Below, in pieces: positions 1 to 10,967 of a stretch of 64,000 bases of DNA. The stretch is from Beta vulgaris subsp. vulgaris. Its lineage: Eukaryota > Streptophyta > Magnoliopsida > Caryophyllales > Amaranthaceae. Positions within the stretch are counted from its first letter, which is position 1. Each line of letters opens with the position of its first letter. Position numbers and translations under genes: made by a program. The DNA lies in assembly GCF_026745355.1 (NCBI RefSeq), contig NC_079206.1, forward strand, positions 22,127,399 through 22,191,398, given 5' to 3'. The notes under the pieces are model-generated. The model searched no databases. It saw only the letters and a program-made list of their open reading frames with translations, and had not been told where the DNA came from.

Positions 1-182
1 AAAGTCTATATAAAGTGAGTTCAATGATTCTATTATCATTGATGATTCCAATATAAAATATTTTTTTGAGTATAAAATACTAATCGAGCTGTTCATGAGC
101 TTTGGGAAAAACAATACAGGTTAAACAAAGGGAAATAATTGGTCAAAAAAACTCTATTAGCACCCGTAGTAGTGTAAGCCAT

Positions 183-478
183 TGTAACAGAATACAGTTA
201 TTCTGTTATTAGCAATCTGTTAATACAGTTATTCTGTTATTAGCAATCTGTTAGGAAATTCTGTTAGCTTGTATTTTTCACTATAAGTAGCTAACAGTAG
301 CTATACTTGGGATTCATTCAAAAAATTAATAACAATCTCACATCCTATCTTCCTTTCTATCTCTTTCTAGCTCTATCTCTATTCTCTTCTATCTCTCTAC
401 AATCTTCAGTCTATCTCTCTCTCTTATTCTTTATCTTGTTATTAGTTAATAATAGCACTCTTTGAAGCTGCTATTACA
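183..478. mobile_element. Solo LTR, probably Ty1/copia type
   Basis: The segment starts TGTAA and ends TTACA, the short inverted TG...CA ends of an LTR. It is bracketed by a perfect 5-bp duplication GCCAT at 178-182 and 479-483. It contains a TATA-like tataagtagc near 284 and a long CT-rich stretch before its 3' end. No gag or pol and no second LTR is nearby, so it is best read as a solo LTR left by LTR-LTR recombination. The superfamily is inferred from the short length (296 bp) only. Confidence 0.8.
191..252. repeat. 31-bp tandem duplication inside the solo LTR
   Basis: A unit beginning aatacagttattctg is present twice with a 31-bp period (191 and 222), essentially identical, in the upstream half of the LTR where U3 promoter elements would lie. 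Duplicated U3 blocks are common in plant LTRs. Confidence 0.85.
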
Positions 479-644
479 GCCATGAATCATGAATGTTGGT
501 ATCCCGGCGCGATGGAAAGGGAAAGGTGATAAATGGGGTTAAAATGTCATTTTTATTTTAATATTTCAACATTAAATCTGATATTTTTACGTGTTGTTTG
601 GTTGACATACATAATATACGGAATGTGGAACGTCTCAGGAAATA

Positions 645-987
645 CTCCCTCCGTCCCAAAATATAGTTCAAATTTTCATTTTGGGTGTCCCAAAATATAG
701 TTCTCATTTCCATAATTAATTTCACATTTTTCCATAATTTGTCTAGAAAAATCATGTCCCATCATTTATTTGCTTATTGAATTTTGTTTTTTCCTTTGTT
801 TATTCAACCAAAATGTTACAATTAATGCTCTTTCACCAATTATTCTCCATTCTCTCTCCTAAAATCATCTTTTCCCATACAATATTTATTTAAATAAACA
901 AAAAATCTTTACTATCTTTCTTAGATTCTACTTGCATAAATTATCGTGAAAAAAGAGTAATGAGAACTATATTTGGGACACAGAGAG
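645..987. mobile_element. Stowaway-type MITE
   Basis: Inverted ends CTCCCTCCGTCCC (645) and a diverged GGGACACAGAGAG (975-987) are flanked by TA on both sides (643-644 and 988-989), the Tc1/mariner target duplication. Internal bases next to the ends also pair (ccaaaatatagttc against gaactatatttggg). It is 343 bp and non-coding. The preceding stretch 484-642 holds nothing recognisable beyond a shared MITE-like phrase gttgtttggttgacat near 594. Confidence 0.85.
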
Positions 988-1127
988 TAATAAGTTAGTT
1001 TTGTTGGCAAAAAATATAGGAAGTTTTACTCATCTATGATTATCATGGAAGTTTTGCCACTTCCTATAAATTGAAACTTTATGGGAAAAAACAATTTCCT
1101 AAAAATATTACATCCTATATTTAATTA

Positions 1128-1616
1128 CTCTCTCTGTTTTTTTTTATCGTTCTCACTTAGAATCTTGACGCTGTTTATACTTAGGGCCTGTTCTCTTCGG
1201 CATAAAACAGCTGAACTGAACTAAATTGAACTGAACTGAACTGGACTGAATTGAACTGAACTGAATTGAGCTGAACTGAACTGAAATGAATAGTGATATG
1301 TGAGAGTAAAAGTATTGTCAAGAGCTGAACTGAACTGGTCTGAACTGAACTGATCTGAACTGAACTGAACTGAACTGAACTGAACTGAAAATAAGCTGGG
1401 GAGAACAGACCCTTAGAAAGAATCTTCTCAAATTTTTTTCAATTTATAAGAAAAAGAATAGTCGTGTGGGGTCTTGTTTGATTCTTCTCAATTAGTATAT
1501 TATTAATATTCAATCGTTATAATTTTTACTAATATAAAATAAAAATATTTAAGTTCAAAAATGTACATTAAAAAATGTGCACAAAATAGTGAGAAAGAAA
1601 AAAAAAACAGAGAGAA
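1128..1616. mobile_element. AT-rich MITE with shared core, interrupted by another MITE
   Basis: The left end CTCTCTCTGTTTTT after TA (1126-1127) is mirrored by aaaaaacagagagaa near 1603-1615, so this looks like a Stowaway-like element. Its core (cacttagaatcttgacgctg, then tcaatttataagaaaaa and gtgtggggtcttgtttga) recurs near 2920, 8728-8830, 13660-13770, 37150-37560 and 38880-38980. It is interrupted by the 1184-1412 element. The right boundary is approximate because no clean TA is visible there. Confidence 0.5.
1184..1412. mobile_element. Tourist-like (PIF/Harbinger) MITE made of TGAAC repeats
   Basis: Ends GGGCCTGTTCTC and GAGAACAGACCC pair at 11 of 12 positions and are flanked by TTA on both sides (1181-1183 and 1413-1415), the Harbinger target. 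The interior is almost entirely a degenerate ctgaa/tgaac pentamer array (1208-1388). It is non-coding, 229 bp, and nested in the 1128-1616 element. Confidence 0.85.
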
Positions 1617-1663
1617 CCAAACAACACCTTAAACTTGGCCCTGAGGGGTGGAGTAACAACTAA

Positions 1664-1812
1664 GGCTATGTTTAGTTCACCTGAAATTTTCTGATCTGAA
1701 CTTATCTGATCTGATCTGAACTTATTTTTTCTGATCTGATCTGATCTGAACTTATTTTTTCTGATCTGATCTGATCTGAACGGATCTGATTTACAAGATC
1801 TTATCTTTTATA
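1664..1812. mobile_element. Left part of a GGCTATG-type Tourist MITE (split)
   Basis: It starts GGCTATGTTTAGTTCACC after TAA (1661-1663), followed by ctgatctgaac repeats and acaagatcttatctttta. This matches the reverse complement of the complete copy at 13537-13903. The expected continuation (tcaatttataag core and the other end) appears only at about 8712-9003, so the element seems to have been split by later insertions totalling about 6.9 kb. Confidence 0.6.
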
Positions 1813-1866
1813 AAATATATTACCCAATAGATTATTACTATTATATTATTACTTTGTAATTCATTA

Positions 1867-2183
1867 CTCCATCCGTTTCCTAAAGATTTTCCCACTTTCC
1901 GTTTAAGGGTGTTTCCAAAAGATCTTCCCACTTTTGCTTTATTCCTTATTTGGCAAAACAAATTTCCCTATTTACCCTCTCATGTCACTATCATATGGTC
2001 CACCATTACATTATTAATTCAATTTTACTCCCTTTCTCTCTCCTACTTTAACCCCTTTTTATTGTTTATTTATCTTAACCCCTTTATCTCTCCTACTTTA
2101 CTCACACCATGCCCCACACAACTTGATTTTCCTTGGTATCTGTAGAAACAGTAAGTGGGAAGATCTTTAGGAAACGGAGGGAG
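1867..2183. mobile_element. Stowaway MITE, copy 1 of a 317-bp family
   Basis: Ends CTCCATCCGTTTCC and GGAAACGGAGGGAG are flanked by TA (1865-1866, 2184-2185). The next inner bases also pair (taaagattttcccac with gtgggaagatcttta). A near-identical copy lies at 10130-10446. The small reading frames inside are not coding. Confidence 0.9.
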
Positions 2184-2185
2184 TA

Positions 2186-2880
2186 TTATGCAATACATTA
2201 TAAGATCTTCTTTACAGTATTACTATTATTATCATTTTATTTCTATTACAACTTTTACACAACTTTTATTAATAATAATTATTATTATATTATTATAAGA
2301 ACAAAAATAATAATTATAATCATAATAATAATTATTATTACTAAAAGTAATTATATAACTCAAGTCATTAATTTATAAGAGCACTTATACAATGTTTCAC
2401 ACTTTCCCTTAAAAAAATGTTTCACACTTGAGAAGTCAGCAGACTCAACTCTTTTTTTCCATATAAAATAAAATAAGATATACAAACAACTATGACTTGC
2501 GCATAAAAGAAATAAATAGCGTGCAACTTCAAATAGCTAGAGAGATTCGGAATTCGGTAGGAAGAGGTGTACCGAATCTAAATTTATAATTTGTATCTCA
2601 CACTTAGCTTATTTTGAAATGTAATCCGAACTTAGTAGTTTCGTTGTCATGGATTTGAGCTATCATATTATATATATTTCTTATTTTTGCGTCGATCTTA
2701 TGTTCTTAATACGTGGCTGCTAATTTTCTATTATTTAATAACAAAAAAATAACTTAATATAATGATAACAATGACATTTATAATGGTAACAACAAGATTA
2801 ATGATAATTATCAATATTAATAATTAATAAGTACAACAACAACAATAATAATCCTTTTGAACAAATGTACTAGTAAATAA
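2186..2880. other. Gene-free AT-rich stretch
   Basis: No coding or RNA signal is seen. It contains a long run of TAA/ATT-type low complexity (about 2265-2350) and runs into a MITE left end (agtccctttgtattttt, about 2885) that shares the cacttagaatcttgacac core with 1155. Confidence 0.6.
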
Positions 2881-3578
2881 TAATAGTCCCTTTGTATTTT
2901 TTTATCTTTCTCACTTAGAATCTTGACACTATTCACAACTAGTCTCATATGCACGCGATGCGTGCGAAAACATATTAACATTAATATTGACATTGAAAGC
3001 ACTAAATGTACTTATACTATTTTATTGTAGTTTAATTTGATCATTCACAATATACTTTTTTCAATGTGATAAATGAACTTGTACCAGAATGTACTATAAA
3101 TTGATATTATTGGATGATATATGCTACGGTTTTTTCACCAAATACCCCCGAGTTTTCACAAAATTCACGGGGTACCCTCGCACTTTTGAAAATACACCGG
3201 GTACCCCTCAGTTACTGTTTAATAACATTAAATGCCCTTACAGCTAACGGACGTTAGTGTTCCGTTAGTTGTTATTTACAAAAATGCCATTATTTTGTGG
3301 CGCCAGAATCATAACCCCCCCTGTCAGACATCTTCAAGTCTGTTCGAAAATTTTTCACCCCATCAACTTCTTTCCTCTGTTCTGGGTCATCCATGGAACC
3401 CTAAAACTCGAGGCATTGAAGAAAAATCTTGTTTTAGTACTTGCGCATTTGCGGAATATTTTGGTGCGATTGTTTTTGAGTGCAAAGATTTGAAGAAAAG
3501 AGTGAAGAAAAAGCAAAAGCAACTGAAATCGCGAAGAACTGAAAAAAATTTAAACGACGGTTCAAATTCTTCAAAAGG

Positions 3579-3768
3579 TAAAATTTTACTTACTTTTGTT
3601 CATTCTAAAGTGTTTTCAAACTTGTTTAACATCTGATAGTTGCATGTATAATGTTTTGTGTTATTGTGTGATGTTAGGGTTAGATTTTTTTTTGTAACTG
3701 TATTATTTTCAAGTTTTTTGAAATTTTAGTTTACTTTGTGTTTGATGTGGAGTTTATCTTTTTATTAG
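3579..3768 (+). other. Probable 5' UTR intron of the MULE transposase gene
   Basis: A good donor (ttcaaaag|gtaaaatt) lies at 3578/3579 and a T-rich acceptor (ctttttattag|gatg) ends one base before the ATG at 3770. The upstream open frame at 3232-3636 has no recognisable domain and is probably leader sequence. This is inferred from splice-site form only. Confidence 0.5.
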
Positions 3769-3769
3769 G

Positions 3770-6700
3770 ATGACTGCTGTGTGGTTGTTGGTACATTATG
3801 GTACCCATGATTTTGATATTAGGGTGGAGGACACTGATTTGTGTTATTTGATGGGTTTATTTGAGGATTGTCTTGAGGAATCAGTGAAGCAAAATGTGTA
3901 TTTGCCTAAATTGTTTAAGTTGCTAGTTCAAAATCCTAGGACTAAGAAGAAAATAGAGTTGAGGACTGATTCTGATTTGATGAATGTTTGGGTATGGGGA
4001 TTGGGCAAGGATACCATTGAGGTATGGGTAGAGGAGACTATAGACCCTTGCCAAGTTTTTAGGTCTGTTCTTGCAAAGAAGGATGTAGAAGAGAGGGAAA
4101 AGCTTGAGAATATTAGGAGAGTGCAGGAGATTTTAAAAAAGGAGAGGGAAGAGGAGATTAGGAGACAAGAGGAAGAGGAGGAGCAGAGGAGATTGGAGGA
4201 AGAGAGGTTGTATGCTAAGGATTTCTGTGTTGCTGTTGAGGTTCCTGTACTGTCAGTTGATTCTGATGAGGTTGAGTACATGAGGGTGTATTCAACCCAA
4301 GGAGCAGATGAGGTCTTTCCTGGCACTTCTCAACCAGAACCTGAGCCTCAAACCCAAGAAGAGCCCACCACAGAACAGCCCACCACAGAACAGCCCACTA
4401 CAGAAGAGCCCACCCAAGAACAGCCCACCACAGAAGAGCCCACCACAGAACAACCCACACAAGAAGAGCCCACCCAAGAAAAGACTACCCCAAAAAGAAC
4501 AACACCTAGGAAGAAGACAACAGCAACTAAGCCCCAAACCCCTAAGAAGAAAAAACTCACACCAAGGCCCAAGAAGAAGAATGCCCAAAAAGAACAAACC
4601 TGCCCCTCACAACCCATTTACTCCCAACCCACACAAGAAGAGCCCACCCCTTCACAACCCACACAAGAAGAGCCCACCCCTTCACAGCCCACCCCTTCAC
4701 AGCCCACCCCTTCACAGCCTACACAAGAACAACCCACACAAGAACAGCCCACCCCTTCACAGCCAACCCCTTCATAGCCCACCCCTTCACAGCCCACTCC
4801 CTCACAGCCAACCACATCACAACCTACCCCCTCTGAGGCATCTTCACCTCCACTTTTCCAGCCTACATCACCACCACCATCAATGCAAGGGAAGGGTAAA
4901 AGGAGTAGGCCCTCTTGTTACAAAGTCCCTAAAACCACAGCTAAAAAGCAGGGAAGCTATGTTCCAAAAGCTAAGGGGACAGGGAGGAAAGGTACTGGAA
5001 GAAGAGGAAGACAGTCTGGGCTAGATTTTGGTGATGTTGGAGATGCTGAGAGCAGTGATGATGATGAGTTTGTTGTTGGGGAGGAAGAAGAATCATCTGA
5101 GGATGATGATTTGTTAGGAGATTTTGTGGTGGAAGAGGAGCATGACCTCCTAGATGATGATGTCAGTGAGCTTGGTTTTGAGGACTACCTAGATGGAAGC
5201 TCAACCATGGACAAGGTGTACAGGAATGGGAAAATATGGACTGAGCAGCCATATGGTAGTATAGTACTAGAGCCTTGGTTGCTCTTTCCAACTAGGGAGG
5301 TCTTTCTAGAGGTTTTGAGAGACTTTTGCATTCAAGAGGGGTTTGGCCTTTGTGTTCTGAAGGCTGACAACAAGAGATTTACTGCTGCTTGTATCATGGA
5401 AGCATGTGAATGGAGAATACATGCTTCCAGGTTAACTGACAAGATAAGTTGGGCCATAAAGACTATCAAGGGGGAGCACACAACCTGTGGAAGGTTGGAG
5501 GAGAACCCCATGATATCTTCAAGTTGGTTGTGCAAGCACTTACTGGATGTGATTAAAAGCAGTCCTGAAATTCCAGTAGAAGCATTACAAAAGATCACCC
5601 AAGAGAGGTTTAGGGTGATAGTGAAGAAAAGGCTGTTTTACAAAGTGAAGGTGATGGCCAAGGAGCAGATCTATGGGGGTTTTGCTGAGGCTTATAGCTT
5701 GCTGCCTAGGTATGCAGAGGTTATTAAAGCCACCAACCCAGGATCATATGCCTTGATAAGTTGGACAGGGAGCACAGGCCAGGTGGCACCTAGGTTCAAG
5801 TCTTGTTTTTTCTCCTTTGCTGCCCAAGTCAGAGGATTCTTAAGAGGTTGTAGGCCTTTGATAGGCATTGATGGGGCACATTTGAGTGGATACTATAAGG
5901 GTATCTTACTGTCAGCTCTTGGTGTGGATGGTAACAATGAGATTTTTTTGATTGCCTATGGGATAGTTGACACTGAGAGTCTGGAATCTTGGGAGTACTT
6001 CTTTAGGAATTTAAGGATTTGCTTTGAGAAGGAAGGGTGCACCAAGGATGACTGGTGCTTCATTAGTGATAGGATGAGAGGTGTTGATGCTGCTGTTCAT
6101 GGGGTGTTCCCCAAGGCAAGTAGGAGGGTGTGCTGCCAGCACCTTTACATGAACTGCAAAAACTTAGGCTGGAGTGGCACAGCCTTCCTTAAGCTATTCT
6201 AGATTGCTGCAAATGCTTACAACAACTATGTATTCAACAAGGCTATGGAGAAGATTATGGCTTTTGATGCTGATGCTGCAGCTTACTTAGACACCACCTC
6301 AGAGCAGTGGTCTAGGTACATGTTTGACACATCCATCTCCTGTGATCACAATACCACAAACTTTGTTGAAAGTTTCAATGCTTGCACCAAAGCTCACAGA
6401 GATTTACCTGTACTGAATCTACTTGAAGGTATTCATTATAACTTTGTAATTTTTTTTTAATTTTACTATATTATTCATGTCTAATATTTATGTTCTATTT
6501 CACAGCCATTAGAGTTTGGTCCATGAAGAGAATTGGTGCAAGGTTTGACAAGGCCATTGACATGGAGCCAGGGCAGTTGACTGAGTATGCTACAAAGGTC
6601 CTTGAAACTAGGAGTGGAGAATCAAGGTTCTGTCATGCTACACCATGTGGAGGAGGAGAATTTGAAGTGACAGATGACAATGTCACATTTCCAATCAATT

Positions 6701-7151
6701 TGGCAAGACTCGGTTGTGGCTGTGGCAAGTGGCAAGGTTGTGGGATCCCTTGCAAGCATGCCTTAAGGGTCATGTACAATCAAAGGATTGACCCTATTGA
6801 GTATGTTTCTGATTATTACAAGGGTGCAGCTTACAAGGCCACCTATGGTGAGCACATCCATCCCATGGTTGATTCTTCTCAGTGGCCAGATTACAAATTT
6901 ACAATCTACCTTACATCAACCCTCCAAATAGGAAGAGAGGTGCTGGCAGACCTCCAAAGCAGAGGAAAAGAGGAGTAAATGAAGCAAAGAAGGCCAAGAG
7001 ACACAGCTCTGTTAAATGCAGCAAGTGCAAGCAACTGGGTCACAATGCAAGGACATGTGGCAGAGGTGATAAAGGTGGAAAGAGAGCTGCTGACAATGCT
7101 AGTGGGGCTAGTACTTCCAAGGCACAGAAGAGAGCTAGAAAGGCCACCTAA
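3770..7151 (+). pseudogene. mudrA-type MULE transposase, three lesions
   Basis: Apart from its lesions the gene reads as one frame with one intron (6429-6505; aag|gtattc...ttcacag|cc), about 1098 codons. Order: PB1-like N-terminal domain (residues about 1-95); charged E/R-rich helix (about 105-148); Pro/Thr/Gln repeats (about 190-370); basic then acidic stretch; DDE transposase with Asp in GIDGAHL, Asp in ISDRMRG, CCQH motif and Glu in FVESFN; SWIM zinc finger (CGCGKWQGCGIPCKH); and C-terminal CCHC knuckle (CSKCKQLGHNARTC). The lesions are an in-frame TAG at 4775-4777 where CAG is expected from neighbouring repeats, a TAG at 6200-6202 where family members have Trp, and an 8-bp tandem duplication (6897-6904) that shifts the frame before the knuckle. 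Otherwise all catalytic residues are present. Confidence 0.9.
4366..4835 (+). repeat. 15-bp coding minisatellite in the MULE transposase
   Basis: Tandem 15-bp units of two kinds, cccaccacagaacag (encoding PTTEQ) early and cccaccccttcacag (encoding PTPSQ) late, are separated by a basic KK/PKKK block around 4490-4590. They keep codon phase. The first nonsense codon (4775) lies in one of the late units. Minus-strand open frames here are shadows of the repeat. Confidence 0.9.
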
Positions 7152-7420
7152 GCAAGCTGACAACAACAAGAACCTTGGTTTTAAACATATTTTGTGGGTT
7201 CTAATTGAATATTCATATTTTTGGGTGATTAGGTGATTTAAGTTTTTGTAAAGAAACAATGATTAACCTCCATTTTTTGGTGTTTTAGTGAAGTCAGTTT
7301 TTGTAAATGAAGATAACATTACATAACTTTTTTGGTTGTGGATACATATGTATGCTACAACGATTACCATGAATAGCAACTTTTATTTTCCAAATGTTGT
7401 GCCTAGAACAAATACAAAAC

Positions 7421-7783
7421 CTACTTCCAAATTATAAAGAGGAGCAATACAAACATAAGTAAACCTAATTTAATTATAAGCCTAACTAACTTCTTTTGTT
7501 CTTTAATCTTCTTCTTCAAATGCTTCAATTCTTCTTGCATATTCTCATCCTCTGTGCTTCCCATGCTCTGTACCTCATTTTTAGAACCTCCACTTTGCTC
7601 CACCCAACCTTTGCACCACCTAAAAGTTTCACAAACATCACACTTAAAGTACAATCGATGTGGGTTTAAACTTGAATCAGAACTTCTAATTGCGAATTTC
7701 TTGCCACATTTACACATTCGATTTGGTACTCTAAGGTTTGTAGATTCTTGTGTTGAAGAAGAAGTTTTTGAGAGAGAATTCAT
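7421..7783 (-). CDS. GRF-type zinc-finger protein inside the MULE, 120 aa
   Basis: This intact minus-strand ORF lies between the transposase 3' end and the right TIR, convergent to the transposase. Residues about 23-62 form a GRF-like zinc finger: paired Cys in MCKCGKK, an N-P-H-R-L-Y-F segment (family: NxGRxYxxC), then KCDVC and FRWCKGW. A charged coiled coil (about 80-100, EELKHLKKKIKEQKK) is followed by a hydrophobic C-terminal segment (about 101-117), a likely tail anchor. Small plant proteins with a GRF finger plus terminal TM helix are a known uncharacterised class. Its promoter would lie in or near the right TIR. Function is unknown; the position recalls mudrB in maize MuDR, but no homology is seen. 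Confidence 0.75.
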   Translation of the reverse strand: MNSLSKTSSSTQESTNLRVPNRMCKCGKKFAIRSSDSSLNPHRLYFKCDVCETFRWCKGWVEQSGGSKNEVQSMGSTEDENMQEELKHLKKKIKEQKKLVRLIIKLGLLMFVLLLFIIWK

Positions 7784-8711
7784 TAGGATAATGTAGAGAG
7801 ATGATAAGAAGAGAGTTCAGGTAAGGATGTTAAGAGGGAGATCAACAATATATAGGTAAAAGACATAACGGCTAGTTTTTAAATCAATTTCTGACCGTTA
7901 CATTTCTTCAAGTATTTGAAAACATTAAGGGGTACCTGGTGAAATAAGTTTTGTTTAAAGGGTACCTCATGAATTATAAGTTTTGTCTAACGGAGGACTA
8001 ACGGATGGTTGACAGTAGGGGCATTTGGGTGTATTATGTGAAAACTGAGGGGTACCCGGTGTATTTTCAAAAGTGCGAGGGTACCCCGTGAATTTTGTGA
8101 AAACTCGGGGGTATTTGGTGAAAAAACCGTATATGCTAATATCTTTAATATATGTGTAATTCATTGTGTAACATTATATTGAGAAATTGAATGGTATAAG
8201 CCTATTTCTTTGATATATTTGAATTACGAATATATTTTTAAATAATGATGAGATGGATTATCCCAACTAACACAAACAACCACTATGAGCCTTTAAATAA
8301 ATAAAATGATAAATTATCCTAATCGACACATAAGACAATTATAAAAGGAAGCTTGGTATGTTTATGTTAATGTATGTTCTTTGAAATTGTGATTGCAATT
8401 GGAAGTTTAGTTAGAAAGAAACTTTGTAAGTTCTTACTTTTTAATTGTTTGAAAATTGTTTTAGTTAGATTAGATTAATTTTCAATCAAAAATATCTCTT
8501 TTAAGCATATTTTTTTGGGAAAGATATTATGTGTACATTACATTTTATTATAAGTTAGGTAATCTTAAGTTTTCTTATTATTTATTACACAAAAATATAG
8601 ATTAAGAAGGAATTGAATATTTTATAATTAGCATTTTTTGATAAGTGAAGGGTAAAAAAATAATGTTACACGAGGACACCGTAGCTTACCCCTTGGCTTA
8701 TATAATAGAGA

Positions 8712-9003
8712 TTAGAGACAATCTTTTAGATTTTCTCAATTTATAAGAAAAAATATAGTCATGTGGGGTCTTGTTTGATTCGTTTCAATGAGTATTTTAT
8801 TAATATTCAGTTAGTATAATTTTTACTAATATATAATGAAAGATATTTAATAGTAATAATAGTGAGTTTTTAAATATAAGCATGATCTGATCTGATCTGA
8901 ACTTATTTTTTCTAATCTGAACTGATCTGAATCAATTTTTTCTGATCTAATCTGATATGATTAGATCTGAAATAAGCAAAAATAAGGTGAACTGAATATA
9001 GCC
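8712..9003. mobile_element. Right part of the GGCTATG-type Tourist MITE
   Basis: The core (tctcaatttataagaaaaaa, gtgtggggtcttgtttgatt) is followed by gatctgatctgaac repeats and the end GGTGAACTGAATATAGCC, then TAA (9004-9006). This TAA matches the one at 1661-1663, so this is most likely the other half of the 1664 element. Because the same core also occurs in Stowaway-like MITEs, a chimera is possible. 9007-9384 holds no recognisable gene; the small minus-strand frame at 9100-9297 has no recognisable domain. Confidence 0.6.
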
Positions 9004-9384
9004 TAATGCTAGAATTTGGAAAATAAAACAAGAAAACGCTTCGTATTCATAAGGACAAAACTGCATATATACTCATATACAAATACACTCATATAATTTT
9101 TAGAACTTCGAAAAATTAGGTATGAGAGATAAATTTGAGTGTGCAAGTATTCTGTAAAATAGGCCTACAACTTCTTTGGTCAGGTTTTCCAAGGAGTCCC
9201 CACTCCCCAAATGAAGTGATTTATGTAAAGTTGCCTGAGCTCCGCAGTAAGAACTAATAAGAACCTTTTGTTTCTCTTCCAAATAAAAGATCTCCATTAT
9301 AATTATTGTATTAATTGTAATTCTTTTTGGAAGTGTTGCTTGTATTGAGTATCTGATAAAATTTGTGTAGGCAGAATTCAGAAA

Positions 9385-10929
9385 ATGCTAAGAAGGGGAA
9401 GTAGCACCAACGCAAGAACAAGGGAGGAAATTTTGTACTGGAGAAACTTGAATCCTTTTTTTAAAGTTGATCTTCATGCAGATTTTCGTTCTGGACTGGT
9501 AAAAATCATTTCCTTTTATTTTCATGTACACTATAGTCTATACAATTCAACCAAATACGCAGATACCCCTCCTCCTATAAGAAAAACTAGAATTTTTTGC
9601 TTGAATTGTTTTTGAAACAGAAACTCGATTTTCTTTGGCATAAGAGTCAAAATTTGAACATTAGACATACGAGTATAATTGTTTTTAGTTGCAAAATTTG
9701 ATTGGTTTAGTTTCTGTCACTTAAGTCTCTCACCATTCCTTTTGTTTTTTTTTTTTTTTTTTTTTTTACTTTTCAAAGTTAAATTCTTTGAACAAAATAG
9801 AAATTTTATTGAATTTATTTATGATTCCTAATATTATAATTTTTAGTTAATTTTTGAATTAAGTACAGTAATATAAATTGTAAAGAAAGTTGACACTTTG
9901 ATTTCAAGTCAATTTTTAATAGGTTGTAGTTTGTAAGTGAATTTTTAAATTTTTGTAAATTATGCAATTTTATAATTCTAGTTGACTTGTGAGTGATTAT
10001 TATAATTATATTTTTGGTATTTTTGTTTGAAGTCCCCTTTGATTTGTAAATGAATTTGTAATTTAGAAAGGAAAGTGGGGCAAAATAGGCATTTCAAAAG
10101 AGGATAACATTGCTCCCCCTTCCCTTATACCCCTCCGTTTCCTAAAGATCTTCCCTCTTTCCGTTTAAGGGTGTTTCCAAAAGATCTTCCCTCTTTTGCT
10201 TTATTCTTTATTTGGCAAAATAAATTTACCTATTTACCCTCTCATGTCACTATCATATGGCCCACCATTACATTATTAATTCAATTTTACTCTCTTTCTC
10301 TCTCCTACTTTAACCCTTTTTTATTTGTTTATTTATCTTAACCCCTTTCTCTCTCCTATTATACTCACACCATGCCCCACACAACTTGATTTTCCTTGGT
10401 ATCTGTAGAAACAGTAAGTAGGAAGATCTTTAGGAAATGGAGGGAGTATAATAGAGATAAGAAAGTGACTTTTTTTAGTTTGATAAGTATATACTCCTTC
10501 CAAACTTTCTTAGTCATCAAATTTGGTTATACTCCCTCCGTTACAAAAAAAAACTTTCTATTTTGATAATTTTTTCTTACAAAAAGATTTCAAATAGGAA
10601 AAATAAAAAGAAACTGAGAGATGTAGTTTAATTTAGACTATTAGTTATTGTTGTGCTAGAATTTTGACCATTTGATTAAATATACATTAGGGCTCTTTCA
10701 TTTATGTTTGGAAGAAATCGTGTGGCATACCATCTCGCTAAATAGATATCTGTGTTGGATTCAGTATGGATAAAATAGCCTCCTATGTTATACTATTCAT
10801 AGCTAAATGATGATGAGCAATATCATTTAGCCATAAAGTTTGCGTTTGTGGATGAAATCCCCCAAGAAGGGTTAGAATGGCGGTTCCCGCTCCTTGGGAA
10901 TTAAGGAGTTTAGTACTAGAGCAAGTGTG

Positions 10930-10967
<38 letters not shown>

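Larger units (their letters stand above)
3127..8129 (+). mobile_element. Full-length Mutator-like element (MULE), 5003 bp
   Basis: The outer 87 bp of each end (3127-3213 and 8043-8129) are perfect inverted repeats starting CGGTTTTTTCACCAAATACC. A perfect 9-bp target duplication TATATGCTA flanks it (3118-3126 and 8130-8138). It carries a rightward mudrA-type transposase gene and a leftward zinc-finger ORF, converging near 7150-7420. The intact TIRs and TSD suggest a fairly young insertion, but the transposase frame is broken in three places, so this copy would need enzyme from elsewhere. Its ends resemble those of the 14185-15327 element. Confidence 0.95.
2939..8711 (-). mobile_element. Helitron on the minus strand, split by a MULE
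   Basis: On the minus strand the element begins TCTCTATTATATAAG (8711 downward) and ends in CTAG (2942-2939) preceded 8 nt upstream by a perfect hairpin GCACGC-gat-GCGTGC (2951-2965). It lies between host A and T, as Helitrons do. The 5' end resembles the second Helitron at 18431 (TCTATTATATAAG and a shared ggtgtcc). Rejoining the flanks (cactattcacaa with ttagagacaatc) reproduces the uninterrupted MITE core seen near 1160-1430, an empty-site check on both ends. Without the MULE it is about 760 bp and non-autonomous: no Rep/helicase is seen. Confidence 0.8.

Noticed and set aside
191..252. Two direct repeats considered as a CRISPR-like array
   Set aside because: Only two adjacent copies without spacers, in a plant LTR; simple tandem duplication.
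2133..2378. 81-codon Ile/Tyr-rich frame
   Set aside because: It crosses the end of a Stowaway MITE into AT microsatellite-like DNA.
3232..3636. 134-codon frame upstream of the MULE transposase as a separate gene
   Set aside because: It starts inside the left TIR region, has no recognisable domain, and a donor site at 3578/3579 suggests it is leader sequence.
4292..4815. Minus-strand Gly/Cys/Leu-rich frames opposite the transposase
   Set aside because: Shadows of the 15-bp coding repeats of the sense transposase frame.
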